Assembly: GCA_009712635.1 (NCBI GenBank)
Contig: WASS01000011.1
Location: 1 to 54,129 of the forward strand
Reading direction: 5' to 3'
DNA from: Hungatella sp.
GTDB lineage: Bacteria > Bacillota > Clostridia > Lachnospirales > Lachnospiraceae
DNA: 54,129 nt
Both the position numbers and the translations under genes were made by a program. Each line of letters begins with the position of its first letter. Positions within the stretch are counted from its first letter, which is position 1. The notes under the pieces were generated by a model that saw only the letters and a program-made list of their open reading frames with translations, did no database searches and was not told where the DNA came from. This document shows, piece after piece, positions 1 to 8,090 of the stretch.

Positions 1-2
1 TT

Positions 3-39
3 CAAAATGTGAAACTCGTTTACAAAACGGGAAACTCGT
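3..39. repeat. Tandem pair of 17-bp imperfect repeats at window edge
   Basis: Two 17-bp units, at 3-19 and 23-39, match at 15 of 17 positions and share GAAACTCGT. They repeat every 20 bp, close to two helical turns, which would suit an operator for a dimeric protein. They lie about 45 bp upstream of the activator-type repeats of the first promoter. No gene is visible from 1 to 185. Function unknown. Confidence 0.4.
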
Positions 40-83
40 AATGCTATTGACCTTTCTTTTCCACTTCCTGATACCAAATTACC

Positions 84-148
84 AAAAATTACATGTAGGG
101 CGCTAAAAATTACATGAATGATTTTTTTGTCAATTAATGCATTATAAT
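84..148 (+). promoter_or_regulatory. Activator-dependent promoter of the first CIS gene
   Basis: AAAAATTACATG occurs at 84-95 and again at 105-116, exactly 21 bp apart. A perfect TATAAT -10 box lies at 143-148, 27 bp beyond the end of the second repeat. There is no recognisable -35 box at the usual distance; the repeat ends about 4 bp before where it would sit. This arrangement is typical of promoters where an activator binds direct repeats next to RNA polymerase, for example LytTR-type regulators. The same module recurs at 1748-1812. The identity of the activator is unknown. Confidence 0.7.
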
Positions 149-185
149 GTAACTAAAAGTCGTGAAATTAAGGGAGGAGTATGAA

Positions 186-1682
186 ATGATTAAACGTGGC
201 AAATTTGTTCTGGCAATTGCAGCAGCATTTCTGGTATCTGGGTCTGTGTGTGCCTGTACTGCGCAGGAGAGTTCTGAGCTTTCAGAAGGAAAAAAGGTTA
301 TTTCACAGATGCAGTCTAAATTACCTTTGAAGGAAGGTTTTACAAATACATCCCAGGCAACTGCACAGCCTGGATTTGATTCACCGGAGAGTGCAGTAAA
401 GGGTTATTTAACAGGGCTTAGGGAGAGTAATTTAAAGTACATGACAGATACCTTTTCAGAAAGTATGGAAATAGATGATATTATGCGTCAATATGCAATT
501 CTTTGCGGGCTTAATTTGGATGAGGAAGGACCTGTGAGTCTAAAAAACACTGCGGAGGTAAAGGCATTTGTAGATAATCTGGAGAGCGGTATAAAGGAGG
601 TGGATCTTAAATCAATGAAGCTGGCGGGGTTTGTTGACCCTGGAGATTTAGATGATGCTTACACGAATCAAAAACATCAGGAAAATTTAATCAGAATAGC
701 AAAACGGTATGGTGGGGATAAGATGGTAAGTTGTGTTGCCGCTATTGAGGTAGATGGCAGAAAATTCCTTTTAATTTTTGATGTAATAAGAAAGGATGGC
801 CGGTGGTTTAATCACCAGTTAGGCGGAATCTTTGCCAATATGTCAGGAATGGAAAGAAAAGAGGTAGGGACACTCTCGTTAGAAACAGCGGATGAGCAGA
901 TTCTGAAACAATTAGTGCCTGATTTTTCAAAAAACTTATTAGATGCAGAAGCGGGGTATGGGGCATTAGGGTCTGCTGCCACTAACGAGGAAGCAGGAGG
1001 CTTTGATTCGTCTCAGACGGCAGTCAGAAGATATCTGGAATATCTTGCGGCCAATGAACAGGACAAGATGATTGGAACATTTGCAGTGGAAAGCTACGTG
1101 GATCATTTTGATTTTCGGACCAGACTAGAAAGCAGTGGGGCATATATTTTTATGCAACAGGAATTCAATTTCCCAGCAGTAACAAATTTTACCAGAGATT
1201 TGAACATTGAAAGCAGAAAAAATGATATTCGATGGAATTTATTAGAACTATATACAGCATTGGGTGCCTTCTCGGAAATAAATACGGCTGATCTGGTACA
1301 GACGGAAGATTTGGATGTATCCTTTGCGTTATCAGAATTGCCAAAACGTTTGAATACTAGTTCCATAAAAATTCTGGGATATATTAGTCCGGAAAAAATG
1401 TCAGAATCTTATGGGTCAAATGATTTTCAGGATATAAAACTCAGGAGGCTGAAAGCTTATGGTGCAGATGATATAGAAAGCATTGCAGCTGTGTTAGAAC
1501 TAAATGGTACCCGCTATGTTATTTGTATTGATACCGTGAAATATGAGGACAGATGGTATATCAGGGAGCTCGGCGGTGAGCTTTCTTTACTGCTTGGAAT
1601 TGACAGCAGGTATGCAGGGATTATTCGTGCTGATTACCTGGAAAATCCGGATATTGATAGTCTCATTTCGCCTCTCAATTAA
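186..1682 (+). CDS. Duplicated-domain putative lipoprotein at head of CIS cluster
   Basis: This 498-residue protein begins with a signal-peptide-like stretch ending in V-C-A-C, a plausible lipobox, so it is probably an extracytoplasmic lipoprotein. The start at 186 is chosen because AGGGAGGAG lies 6 bp upstream and the signal peptide begins there; an in-frame GTG at 162 lies upstream of that ribosome site. The mature part holds two related domains. The first starts near FDSPESAVKGYL and the second near FDSSQTAVRRYL, and each ends with a block of the type YGxDxxxSxAA...DRWxxxxLGG. I recognise no named family. It shares its promoter type with the next gene, so co-regulation with the injection machinery is likely. 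A cell-surface or anchoring role is only a guess. Confidence 0.7.
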   Translation: MIKRGKFVLAIAAAFLVSGSVCACTAQESSELSEGKKVISQMQSKLPLKEGFTNTSQATAQPGFDSPESAVKGYLTGLRESNLKYMTDTFSESMEIDDIMRQYAILCGLNLDEEGPVSLKNTAEVKAFVDNLESGIKEVDLKSMKLAGFVDPGDLDDAYTNQKHQENLIRIAKRYGGDKMVSCVAAIEVDGRKFLLIFDVIRKDGRWFNHQLGGIFANMSGMERKEVGTLSLETADEQILKQLVPDFSKNLLDAEAGYGALGSAATNEEAGGFDSSQTAVRRYLEYLAANEQDKMIGTFAVESYVDHFDFRTRLESSGAYIFMQQEFNFPAVTNFTRDLNIESRKNDIRWNLLELYTALGAFSEINTADLVQTEDLDVSFALSELPKRLNTSSIKILGYISPEKMSESYGSNDFQDIKLRRLKAYGADDIESIAAVLELNGTRYVICIDTVKYEDRWYIRELGGELSLLLGIDSRYAGIIRADYLENPDIDSLISPLN

Positions 1683-1747
1683 TGAAAGGTCAGATAATCC
1701 ATGTCGAAAAATGTCGAATCAGAGAAAAAATACGACAGTTTTTTACC

Positions 1748-1812
1748 AAATATTACATGTAGCGTGCTAAATATTACATGAATGGTTTTTTTGATTGATT
1801 TTATATTATAAT
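1748..1812 (+). promoter_or_regulatory. Second copy of the activator-type promoter, driving the CIS operon
   Basis: AAATATTACATG occurs at 1748-1759 and 1769-1780, again 21 bp apart. TATAAT lies at 1807-1812, 27 bp after the second repeat, and is followed by the same GTAACTAA seen at the first promoter. The two promoters match over most of about 75 bp, which is much more than two unrelated promoters would share. It should drive the VWA, sheath and tube genes. Confidence 0.72.
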
Positions 1813-1850
1813 GTAACTAACAAAAATAGACAAAGGTATGGAGGCTTAAA

Positions 1851-1886
1851 ATGTTAACCAAATCTTTGTCAGGAGGGGTGAGATGA
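1851..1886 (+). CDS. Possible 11-codon leader ORF overlapping the VWA gene start
   Basis: An ATG at 1851 with GGAGG at 1840-1844 opens an 11-codon frame (MLTKSLSGGVR). Its TGA overlaps the ATG of the VWA gene in an ATGA arrangement, and the frame runs through that gene's ribosome site. It could couple translation to the next gene, or it may be chance. No protein family can be assigned to so short a peptide. Confidence 0.3.
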   Translation: MLTKSLSGGVR

Positions 1887-3724
1887 AAAATTTAAAAAGG
1901 ATTTTTCTGTTTATCGGGGTTATGATGCTGTTGCTGCCGATCAGACAGGATACTCTGGCAGCTGAAGAATACCATGGGCAGCCTGCAAAGAATGGTGAAA
2001 TAGTATTTCTTCTGGATACCAGTGGTTCCATGAACTCTAATGATAAAAGCCGCTTTGCGATTGATGCAATACGTCAGGCAGTTTGCAGTCTTCCATCAAA
2101 TTATAAGTCTGGACTTGTAGCCTACAATACAGGAATTCAGACGATTGTTCCTTTAAGTGGCGGGGCAGACCCCATGGGTACACAGCTTTCCTCTGTTATA
2201 TATAAGGGCTATACCAATGCCGGAGAAGGACTGAATCAGGCAGTAGGTCTTTTTTCTGCAGATGAGAATGTGGACCGCAGTATTGTCATGGTAACTGACG
2301 GAGAAATCGATATGCCTGATAAACAGGCAAAAGAATCATCACGTGCCTTATACTCTGAAACCATTAAAAAAGCAAAGGAAGCAGGAATAAAGATTTATAT
2401 TGTTGCTGTAGGCAGTGAGTTAAATGATCCTAATATGCATATCTTCGACGGCGCAGAGATGACCGATGGTGCCATTTACTGGCAGGGACAATCCGGAAAT
2501 CTGGTACAGATCATGAACCGTATCCTTTACGATCGAATGAATCTTCCGAAACGGTCAGTAGGAGTTACAGATGGAAATGGCGGAAGCCTTCATGTTGAAC
2601 TTCCTTCTCCGGGAGCAGAGCGTGTAAAAGTAGTACTGACATCCGGACAGGGAATTCAGAATGTGACAGCAGATTATACGGCGGATGAAGGACAGATTAC
2701 AAGCGGTCGAAATTTTGCAGTTATTGAGATGACCAGACCAGCAACTGACGCTATTGATGTCCGTTTCCAGACACCGGAGCTTTCTGGTGTGGAAGCATAT
2801 ATGACTGTGGAATATACAGCCAGACCAGTGGTCAATATCAATTACAGAAGAGAAGAAGTATTACCTGATGCAGGAAGTGAAGAGAAAAGTAAAACAAAAT
2901 TACCATCAGTCTACAAGCACTATGCAGACTTAGAATTATCTCTTAAGGATACTGGAGGTAAGAACGAAAATCTCTGGAACACGCCTTATTATGAAGGGCA
3001 GTCGGTACCCTTTTGTATCAATGGTGTTTGGAAATCCGGCACTGTAAGCGGGGGGCTCATACCTTATTCCTTTCCTATTGATGGAATTGATACAGTGACA
3101 GTTGAGTTCGATACCAGCATGTTTGCGGAACGATATATAATCGAACAACCGGTGACAGAACAGCTGGCTCCACCACCAGATCCCATACCAGAGCCCGAAC
3201 CGGATTATCGGCCTTTATGGGCGATATTGGGGGCGCTGGCACTGGTAGTCATCATAATCCTGCTTTGGTGGTACAAGAAAAAGAATGCAGCAGTAATCTA
3301 TGTGTCCCAGTCTCCTTCTTCAAAAGAACCAGTTAAGATGAAAACCAAGGCTTGTACTTACTCCGGTAAATTCAGTATTTATGTGGTAAGGACCGCAGAT
3401 GGGCGTGATGTACCTCCTCAGACTTATCATCTGTTTGGAAGAAACAGCGGGCGCATGACACTTGGGCAGATTCTTGCTTCCTGTAAAATAAAGCTGGGAA
3501 AAATCGGGGAAGAAGACATCATTATCTACCCCGGACCCGATCATTCTGTAATTATTATGGATCAGTCGGAGCGGTGTACGGTACTGAGAGGAATGGAAAT
3601 TTTAAAAAAGGGCATGGGATATCCGGTATTTTACAACGAGAAAATCACAATTACTTTTGAAGATGAATCCACTGAGATGGAAATTCATTATAAAAACCTA
3701 AAGCCAAGTGAGAGGAAATCATAG
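1883..3724 (+). CDS. Membrane-anchored von Willebrand factor A protein of the CIS cluster
   Basis: The 613-residue protein has an N-terminal signal peptide (about 1-27), then a VWA domain with the MIDAS motif DTSGS near residue 48 and the supporting VTDGE segment. A Pro-rich linker (PPPDPIPEPEPD) leads to one membrane helix at about 446-465. A cytoplasmic C-terminal domain of about 140 residues follows, with a GRNSG segment faintly reminiscent of FHA domains. The layout therefore places the VWA domain outside the cell and a possible signalling or docking domain inside. AGGAGGGG precedes the ATG. It opens the operon with the sheath and tube genes, so a role in anchoring the machine in the envelope or sensing contact is a reasonable inference. 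Confidence 0.75.
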   Translation: MKNLKRIFLFIGVMMLLLPIRQDTLAAEEYHGQPAKNGEIVFLLDTSGSMNSNDKSRFAIDAIRQAVCSLPSNYKSGLVAYNTGIQTIVPLSGGADPMGTQLSSVIYKGYTNAGEGLNQAVGLFSADENVDRSIVMVTDGEIDMPDKQAKESSRALYSETIKKAKEAGIKIYIVAVGSELNDPNMHIFDGAEMTDGAIYWQGQSGNLVQIMNRILYDRMNLPKRSVGVTDGNGGSLHVELPSPGAERVKVVLTSGQGIQNVTADYTADEGQITSGRNFAVIEMTRPATDAIDVRFQTPELSGVEAYMTVEYTARPVVNINYRREEVLPDAGSEEKSKTKLPSVYKHYADLELSLKDTGGKNENLWNTPYYEGQSVPFCINGVWKSGTVSGGLIPYSFPIDGIDTVTVEFDTSMFAERYIIEQPVTEQLAPPPDPIPEPEPDYRPLWAILGALALVVIIILLWWYKKKNAAVIYVSQSPSSKEPVKMKTKACTYSGKFSIYVVRTADGRDVPPQTYHLFGRNSGRMTLGQILASCKIKLGKIGEEDIIIYPGPDHSVIIMDQSERCTVLRGMEILKKGMGYPVFYNEKITITFEDESTEMEIHYKNLKPSERKS

Positions 3725-3765
3725 CGACATCCTTTCAGATAGATAACAAAGGAGGAATAAGCAAT

Positions 3766-5949
3766 ATGGGAAATGTAATAAAGCAGACCAACCGGACTCT
3801 GTTAATGGAGGTCATTAATCCGGAAAAACTGGATTTGTTAACCCTTGTTGGAGATGTCAGGGGAGTGGAGAGTCTGTCTGATGACAAAATCAAGGAAATT
3901 AACGATCACTTAATGGTCCGCAGTTTCGATGAACTTTTGGAAAAATTCGCACCGACAGTCTATTGTTACTACAATGCCAATAATCAGAGAGTTGTTTATC
4001 AGCTGGATAAGCCGGAGCAGGTACCTGATGAGATGCTTACAGAGATACCGCTAAACCGACAGAATGAATTTATGGGAATGCTTATGTCTATGGTGGAGAC
4101 AAAGCGTTCCGAGGGGACGATTAATGTAGATTTCAAATTTGAGAAACTTACAGATATGATTTCTCCCAAGAAAGTAATGGATGCAATCAAGCAGAACCGA
4201 AAAGAACTGCAGTATACATATGGGGAATACGCAAAGCTGGATGAAGAGGATCCTAAGAAGAGAGATTTAGGCGACAAATTAAATGTTATGTTTGAGGAGG
4301 CAAGCGCCAATTATAACAACGTGATGGCGCTCCTCCCCCTGGCAATTGAAGACATCAAAACCAGACTCCTGTTAGGTGATGGAGGAGATAAAAAGGACAA
4401 TACCCCTCTTGCTTTAGGTGTATTAAGCATGGGCGATCAGGGAGAGCTTCGTGTCTTAGAGGCTCCCAAGGTTGAAACAACAGCTTTAACCACGATTGAT
4501 GACAATGTGAATACAGGGCTGATCGAAGCGTTAAAGGATGATTACCAGGCTTTAAATGAGGAGAGCAATGATTATGTTGGTGCACTTGTTGCAAGAACCT
4601 TCTGCCCGCTGTCCTCTACCATGGAGAGCAGTATTGACATAGCAACAGAGGTTTCCAACTACAATTCCTATCTGGAATTCTATAAGGAATCAAAGGATGC
4701 CTTTATCAAAACTGTAAAACCTCTCATTGAAAGACTGCTTGGTATCTGGTGTTATTTCGAACAGTATCCCAAAAAGTTAAAAGGAATGCGTCCTTCCATG
4801 CTGGTAACCAACGTATCCAATGAGATGCTGGCAAAGAGCAGCAATATCCCAAGGCTGATTACCTATTTAACCACTGTTAACGCAAAGAATGACTTCACCA
4901 ATACAGTCTGGTACGCAGTAGTACCAAACGTATCCCTGGATCAGAACAGCAAGATGAAGCTGACCAGAGAACGTTTTAAAGGAAATTCCAAGGCAGAGAA
5001 GAATGATACCAACAGTGTGGAATCATTAATCCGTCTGCTGGATGTGTTCAAGGATTATAAGGTTCAGTGCTTCTTCTCCTACGAGGCAGATGACAGCACC
5101 ACCTTTAATGCTCTGGCAACGGAAGGTATCACCAGATACGAGGACCGTTGTGCGGCACTTATGGGAAAAGAATTCAGTGAATTCGCTATTCCGTGTCTGC
5201 CAAACTATACAATTATTCCGAAGGACAAATCAGGGGTTGTCTTAGACAGCCGTATGGTTGTGGGTGAAAACCAGACAGCAGAGCTTTCCAAGGAAAAAGA
5301 AGACATCATGAAACTTTGGATCGATGGTGTTTACGTAGGAGCAGCGTATGTAGCTGCAGGAGTGGTAGCTGCCTGTCAGTGTCCGGAATATTTAAAATCT
5401 AAATTTGGACCTGGTGTCAGATTAGATATGGAACTGCCCGGAGTCCGATTTGATATTGAAGCAGATGATCATTCCCTGATTGCATGTACCACCATGGCAA
5501 AGGAAATCACCGGATTTACCAATTCCATTAAGAATGATATCAACCGGAAAAATTTTGGATTCATTTTCAGCTCAGAAAATGCTTCTTACAAAGGAACTAA
5601 CATCACAAAAATTATGGTTTATAAAGCAAGGAACTTAATGTCTGATGGTTCCATGTTTGAGCCTATCTATAAAACACAGGTAACTACCTATATCGAAAGG
5701 GTTATGCGGCACGGAACAGGAGACTTTAAAGAAGATTCCATAGTCCAGTTCTTTTCCAATAATCCAAACAGCCAGAAGAGTCAGTGGCTGTCCAGAAGAG
5801 AATATCTTAACGGAGTTCTCGGAGCAGGAGATGACATCAGCTGCAATATTAACGAAGAAACAGGCTACTGTACGTTGGACATTACCTTTAATGGTAATGT
5901 GAAGAACTTAGAAGTGGAGATTAACCGATTATCGGCGAATAAGGCATAA
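3766..5949 (+). CDS. Putative contractile sheath protein (TssB/TssC-like)
   Basis: The 727-residue protein sits directly before two tube genes, where sheath genes sit in contractile systems. Its size is close to TssB plus TssC together (about 160 plus 490). The N-terminal part has a TssB-like helical segment (LxSFDELLEKFAPTV). The middle and C-terminal parts carry TssC-like elements such as IPRLITYLTT and a terminal region with YIERVMRHGTGDF followed by a beta-rich tail (TGYCTLDITFNGNVKNLEVEI) like sheath C-termini that join neighbouring subunits. The start is set by AAAGGAGGAATAA upstream. The assignment rests on context, size and motif pattern rather than a clear family match; an alternative is another large structural protein. 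A sheath would drive the tube and spike outward on contraction. Confidence 0.62.
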   Translation: MGNVIKQTNRTLLMEVINPEKLDLLTLVGDVRGVESLSDDKIKEINDHLMVRSFDELLEKFAPTVYCYYNANNQRVVYQLDKPEQVPDEMLTEIPLNRQNEFMGMLMSMVETKRSEGTINVDFKFEKLTDMISPKKVMDAIKQNRKELQYTYGEYAKLDEEDPKKRDLGDKLNVMFEEASANYNNVMALLPLAIEDIKTRLLLGDGGDKKDNTPLALGVLSMGDQGELRVLEAPKVETTALTTIDDNVNTGLIEALKDDYQALNEESNDYVGALVARTFCPLSSTMESSIDIATEVSNYNSYLEFYKESKDAFIKTVKPLIERLLGIWCYFEQYPKKLKGMRPSMLVTNVSNEMLAKSSNIPRLITYLTTVNAKNDFTNTVWYAVVPNVSLDQNSKMKLTRERFKGNSKAEKNDTNSVESLIRLLDVFKDYKVQCFFSYEADDSTTFNALATEGITRYEDRCAALMGKEFSEFAIPCLPNYTIIPKDKSGVVLDSRMVVGENQTAELSKEKEDIMKLWIDGVYVGAAYVAAGVVAACQCPEYLKSKFGPGVRLDMELPGVRFDIEADDHSLIACTTMAKEITGFTNSIKNDINRKNFGFIFSSENASYKGTNITKIMVYKARNLMSDGSMFEPIYKTQVTTYIERVMRHGTGDFKEDSIVQFFSNNPNSQKSQWLSRREYLNGVLGAGDDISCNINEETGYCTLDITFNGNVKNLEVEINRLSANKA

Positions 5950-5995
5950 ATGCCTTTGAAGCATAAATTTTTCAAAAGAAAAGGAGGAAGTAAGC

Positions 5996-6427
5996 ATGGG
6001 ATTTCGTATGAAAATCACCGGAGGACCAGAGGATATCGTTTTTGACGAGCGGAGCATTTCAAAAGTAGATTTTGACTCCATTTCCTCAGCGGACTCTAAC
6101 GCAAGAGCAACAGATTTTGGCCTTACAGTTAAAGTATGGGGAAAGATGCTGTACAAGCTGGGAGGAGAAGGAAATGATCCGACTTTAGGACTTGCTCAGT
6201 GGGCTCAGGTACCATCTGAAAAGGCAGACTGCTACCGCAGTGCAGAGATTACAGTTGTATCTGCCAGCCAGGTAGTACGCCAGTTCACCCTTCCCAATGC
6301 ATTTGTTATGGAGTACAGCGAGGAAGTTGATGATGAGAGCGGCGTAGGAACCTTCTATATCCACATGAAACAGAAGAAGGATGAGAACGCAGTTACTAAG
6401 ATTGAAGGCGGCTTCGGCGGCGAATAA
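5996..6427 (+). CDS. CIS tube protein 1 (Hcp-like)
   Basis: This 143-residue, beta-rich protein is of normal size for Hcp or phage tube subunits, which stack as rings inside the sheath. It starts IGFRM-like with a compact beta pattern and ends in a YxxHMKQKKDE strand and a Gly-rich tail. It is clearly paralogous to the next gene: both have DSNARxxD, PxEKADCYR, a PNxFxxxYxEE block and KQKKD in the same order. AAAGGAGG precedes the ATG. Its position straight after the sheath candidate supports the call. Two different tube subunits are also found in some extracellular contractile systems, where one often caps the baseplate side. Confidence 0.7.
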   Translation: MGFRMKITGGPEDIVFDERSISKVDFDSISSADSNARATDFGLTVKVWGKMLYKLGGEGNDPTLGLAQWAQVPSEKADCYRSAEITVVSASQVVRQFTLPNAFVMEYSEEVDDESGVGTFYIHMKQKKDENAVTKIEGGFGGE

Positions 6428-6454
6428 CGGAGGAATGAAAGGAGGATTTAAGAC

Positions 6455-6883
6455 ATGTCATACAGAGTAACAGTAGAAGGAATGGAAAGCTTTGAGATTG
6501 CAAAAGAATGCGTACGCAGCGTGAAATTCACCACAGATATTCCGCTGGATTCCAACGCAAGAACCAAGGATGTGGGAAGCACCCTTGTTATCACCGGAAG
6601 GATCTTAACCGCAGTTGACGGAGATCCCTTTGACAGCACCAGAAAGCTGGCTTTATGGTCAGCCGTTCCGGCAGAGAAAGCAGATTGCTACCGCAAGGTA
6701 ACCATCGAGCATGTAGCAGCTGGAATCATGGAAAGAAAGTATTATTTCCCCAATTCCTTTATTATTGATTATAAGGAAGAATTCGGAGATGTGGAAGGAA
6801 CAGGAACATTCACATTAACGATTAAGCAGAAGAAAGATAAGTTAGGCCTCATTACAGTGGAAGGTGGCTATCCGGCCGCATAA
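6455..6883 (+). CDS. CIS tube protein 2 (Hcp-like paralogue)
   Basis: The 142-residue protein is a paralogue of the gene just upstream, with the shared blocks DSNARTKDVG, VPAEKADCYR, FPNSFIIDYKEE and IKQKKDK in the same order. It is preceded by AAAGGAGG and separated by only 27 bp. Being a second tube type, it may form the layer next to the baseplate or spike while the first makes the bulk of the tube, or the reverse; the sequence does not decide this. A terminator-like hairpin follows at 6895-6929, so these are the last genes of the highest-expressed part of the operon. Confidence 0.7.
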   Translation: MSYRVTVEGMESFEIAKECVRSVKFTTDIPLDSNARTKDVGSTLVITGRILTAVDGDPFDSTRKLALWSAVPAEKADCYRKVTIEHVAAGIMERKYYFPNSFIIDYKEEFGDVEGTGTFTLTIKQKKDKLGLITVEGGYPAA

Positions 6884-6894
6884 GCAGGATCGCA

Positions 6895-6929
6895 GGGTGT
6901 GTCCGGAGAAATCCGGGCGCGCCCTTTTT
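6895..6929 (+). terminator. Strong hairpin terminator or attenuator after the tube genes
   Basis: A 12-bp stem (6895-6906 with 6913-6924, including three G-U pairs in the RNA) closes a 6-base loop and is followed at once by five T residues. No obvious promoter was found before the next gene, so it may act as a partial terminator. That would give more sheath and tube message than message for chaperone, signalling and spike genes. Confidence 0.8.
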
Positions 6930-7008
6930 CCAGATAAAGAGGAAACGTTAGATAAAAAGAAAACACCCCCGGTAAACGTTGACTGTGCCGGGAGACAAGG
7001 CGGAGCAG

Positions 7009-7449
7009 ATGAAGGATTTATACAGTGTGCTGGGAGTCTCCCAGTCTGCGTCAGAGGATGAGATAAAGAAAGCATATAGAAAACTGTCTAAAAAATATCA
7101 TCCGGATGCAAATCCGGGAAATAAAGAAGCAGAGGAACGGTTTATAGAGGTATCGGAAGCATATGCCACCCTGGAAGATCAGGAAAAACGGAAAGCTTAC
7201 GACAAAACCCTTGAAAAAGAGGTTCAGGGAGAAAAAGCAGGAAAAACAAGCAAAGCTTCCAGAGGAAATACCGGATCTCCTGCTGACATCAATTTTTCCA
7301 ATATGGAAGAACAGTTTGCACAATTCTTTGGATTTAACCCAAAGAATGGGAAGGTTGATGAAGATAAGATGAATCCTAATAAGAAAAAAAGGACAAATCC
7401 GCTGGATGCGACGGATATGTTTGAGAGATATATGGGTATTAAGAAATAG
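7009..7449 (+). CDS. J-domain (DnaJ-like) co-chaperone of the CIS cluster
   Basis: The 146-residue protein starts with a complete J domain (about 1-65: [21 protein letters not shown] with HPD in KYHPDANPG). The rest is a short, charged tail without the Gly/Phe region, zinc fingers or substrate domain of full DnaJ. The start at 7009 is taken because AAGGCGGAG lies just upstream and the J domain begins at once; an in-frame TTG at 6979 lacks a ribosome site. J domains stimulate ATP hydrolysis by Hsp70 proteins. An Hsp70-like gene lies at 30983 in the same cluster, so the two may be partners acting on sheath, spike or effector proteins. Confidence 0.85.
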   Translation: MKDLYSVLGVSQSASEDEIKKAYRKLSKKYHPDANPGNKEAEERFIEVSEAYATLEDQEKRKAYDKTLEKEVQGEKAGKTSKASRGNTGSPADINFSNMEEQFAQFFGFNPKNGKVDEDKMNPNKKKRTNPLDATDMFERYMGIKK

Positions 7450-7468
7450 AAGGGGAGGGATTAAAAGA

Positions 7469-8023
7469 ATGAAAGAGCGGGGAATTGATCTAATTATTGC
7501 CGCTGTCTGTATCACAGTCATAGGAATTGTTTTTTTCTATCCGGATCAGGTCCGGGGAAGAGGGATTATCATGGCAACGGCGGCTGTTTTACTGATCCTG
7601 TTTCTGATTCTGGCTGTAAGAGATACAGAAGATAACAAGCAGACGGTAGGGCGCTTAAAGCTTGGTCTTCCAACAGAATCAGAATTGATTACAGAAATTG
7701 TTTTGCTTAGCGAAGAAGATACAGAATTGATGACCTGGGATTTGTACGGAAAGATGGCTGTGGTTATTGGCCGTGATGTGAGAGAAAATCAAGTGGATAT
7801 TGACCTGGGGAAAAGTTCTTACGCCAGTATGGTAGATATTGAACATGCAGTGTTAAATCACTCCAGTGGCAACTGGTATGTGGAAGATCTTGGGAGCTCT
7901 AATGGAATCAGCGTGAAAAAGGCAGAAGATGGGAGAGTTTATAAGCTTTCAGCGGATACTCCCTGCCGGATCGAAAAAGGTGATTATCTGTATGTGGGAT
8001 TAAACAGACTCCTTTTAAGGTAA
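7469..8023 (+). CDS. Membrane-anchored FHA domain protein
   Basis: The 184-residue protein has two closely spaced N-terminal membrane helices (about 6-24 and 32-51) and a cytoplasmic FHA domain at about 100-175. The FHA core residues are visible: GRD at the start, a later H in IEHAVL, and W-Y-VEDLGSSNGI. FHA domains bind phosphothreonine peptides; in type VI systems the Fha protein links threonine phosphorylation to firing. The start at 7469 follows AGGGGAGGG by 9 bp. A longer in-frame extension to 7406 would overlap the J-domain gene and is not supported. It could be the membrane dock of the apparatus. Confidence 0.85.
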   Translation: MKERGIDLIIAAVCITVIGIVFFYPDQVRGRGIIMATAAVLLILFLILAVRDTEDNKQTVGRLKLGLPTESELITEIVLLSEEDTELMTWDLYGKMAVVIGRDVRENQVDIDLGKSSYASMVDIEHAVLNHSSGNWYVEDLGSSNGISVKKAEDGRVYKLSADTPCRIEKGDYLYVGLNRLLLR

Positions 8024-8090
8024 CTGAGGGGGATCTGAAGATTGTCTGATTTTTTAAATAATACGAAAAGAAGAAAAGGAGCTTAAAAAC

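Noticed and set aside
127-148. TTGTCA at 127-132 as the -35 box of the first promoter
   Set aside because: It is only 10 bp from the TATAAT, too close for sigma-70 recognition, and it is not conserved in the second copy of the promoter.
1103-1366. Open frame of 87 codons on the - strand inside the first lipoprotein gene
   Set aside because: No ribosome site and no family; it is a shadow of the well-supported + strand gene. The same holds for all other - strand frames in the window.
3999-4310. Open frame of 103 codons on the - strand inside the sheath gene
   Set aside because: It is antisense to a long conserved-looking gene, Ser-rich in composition as expected for an antisense shadow, and lacks a start context.
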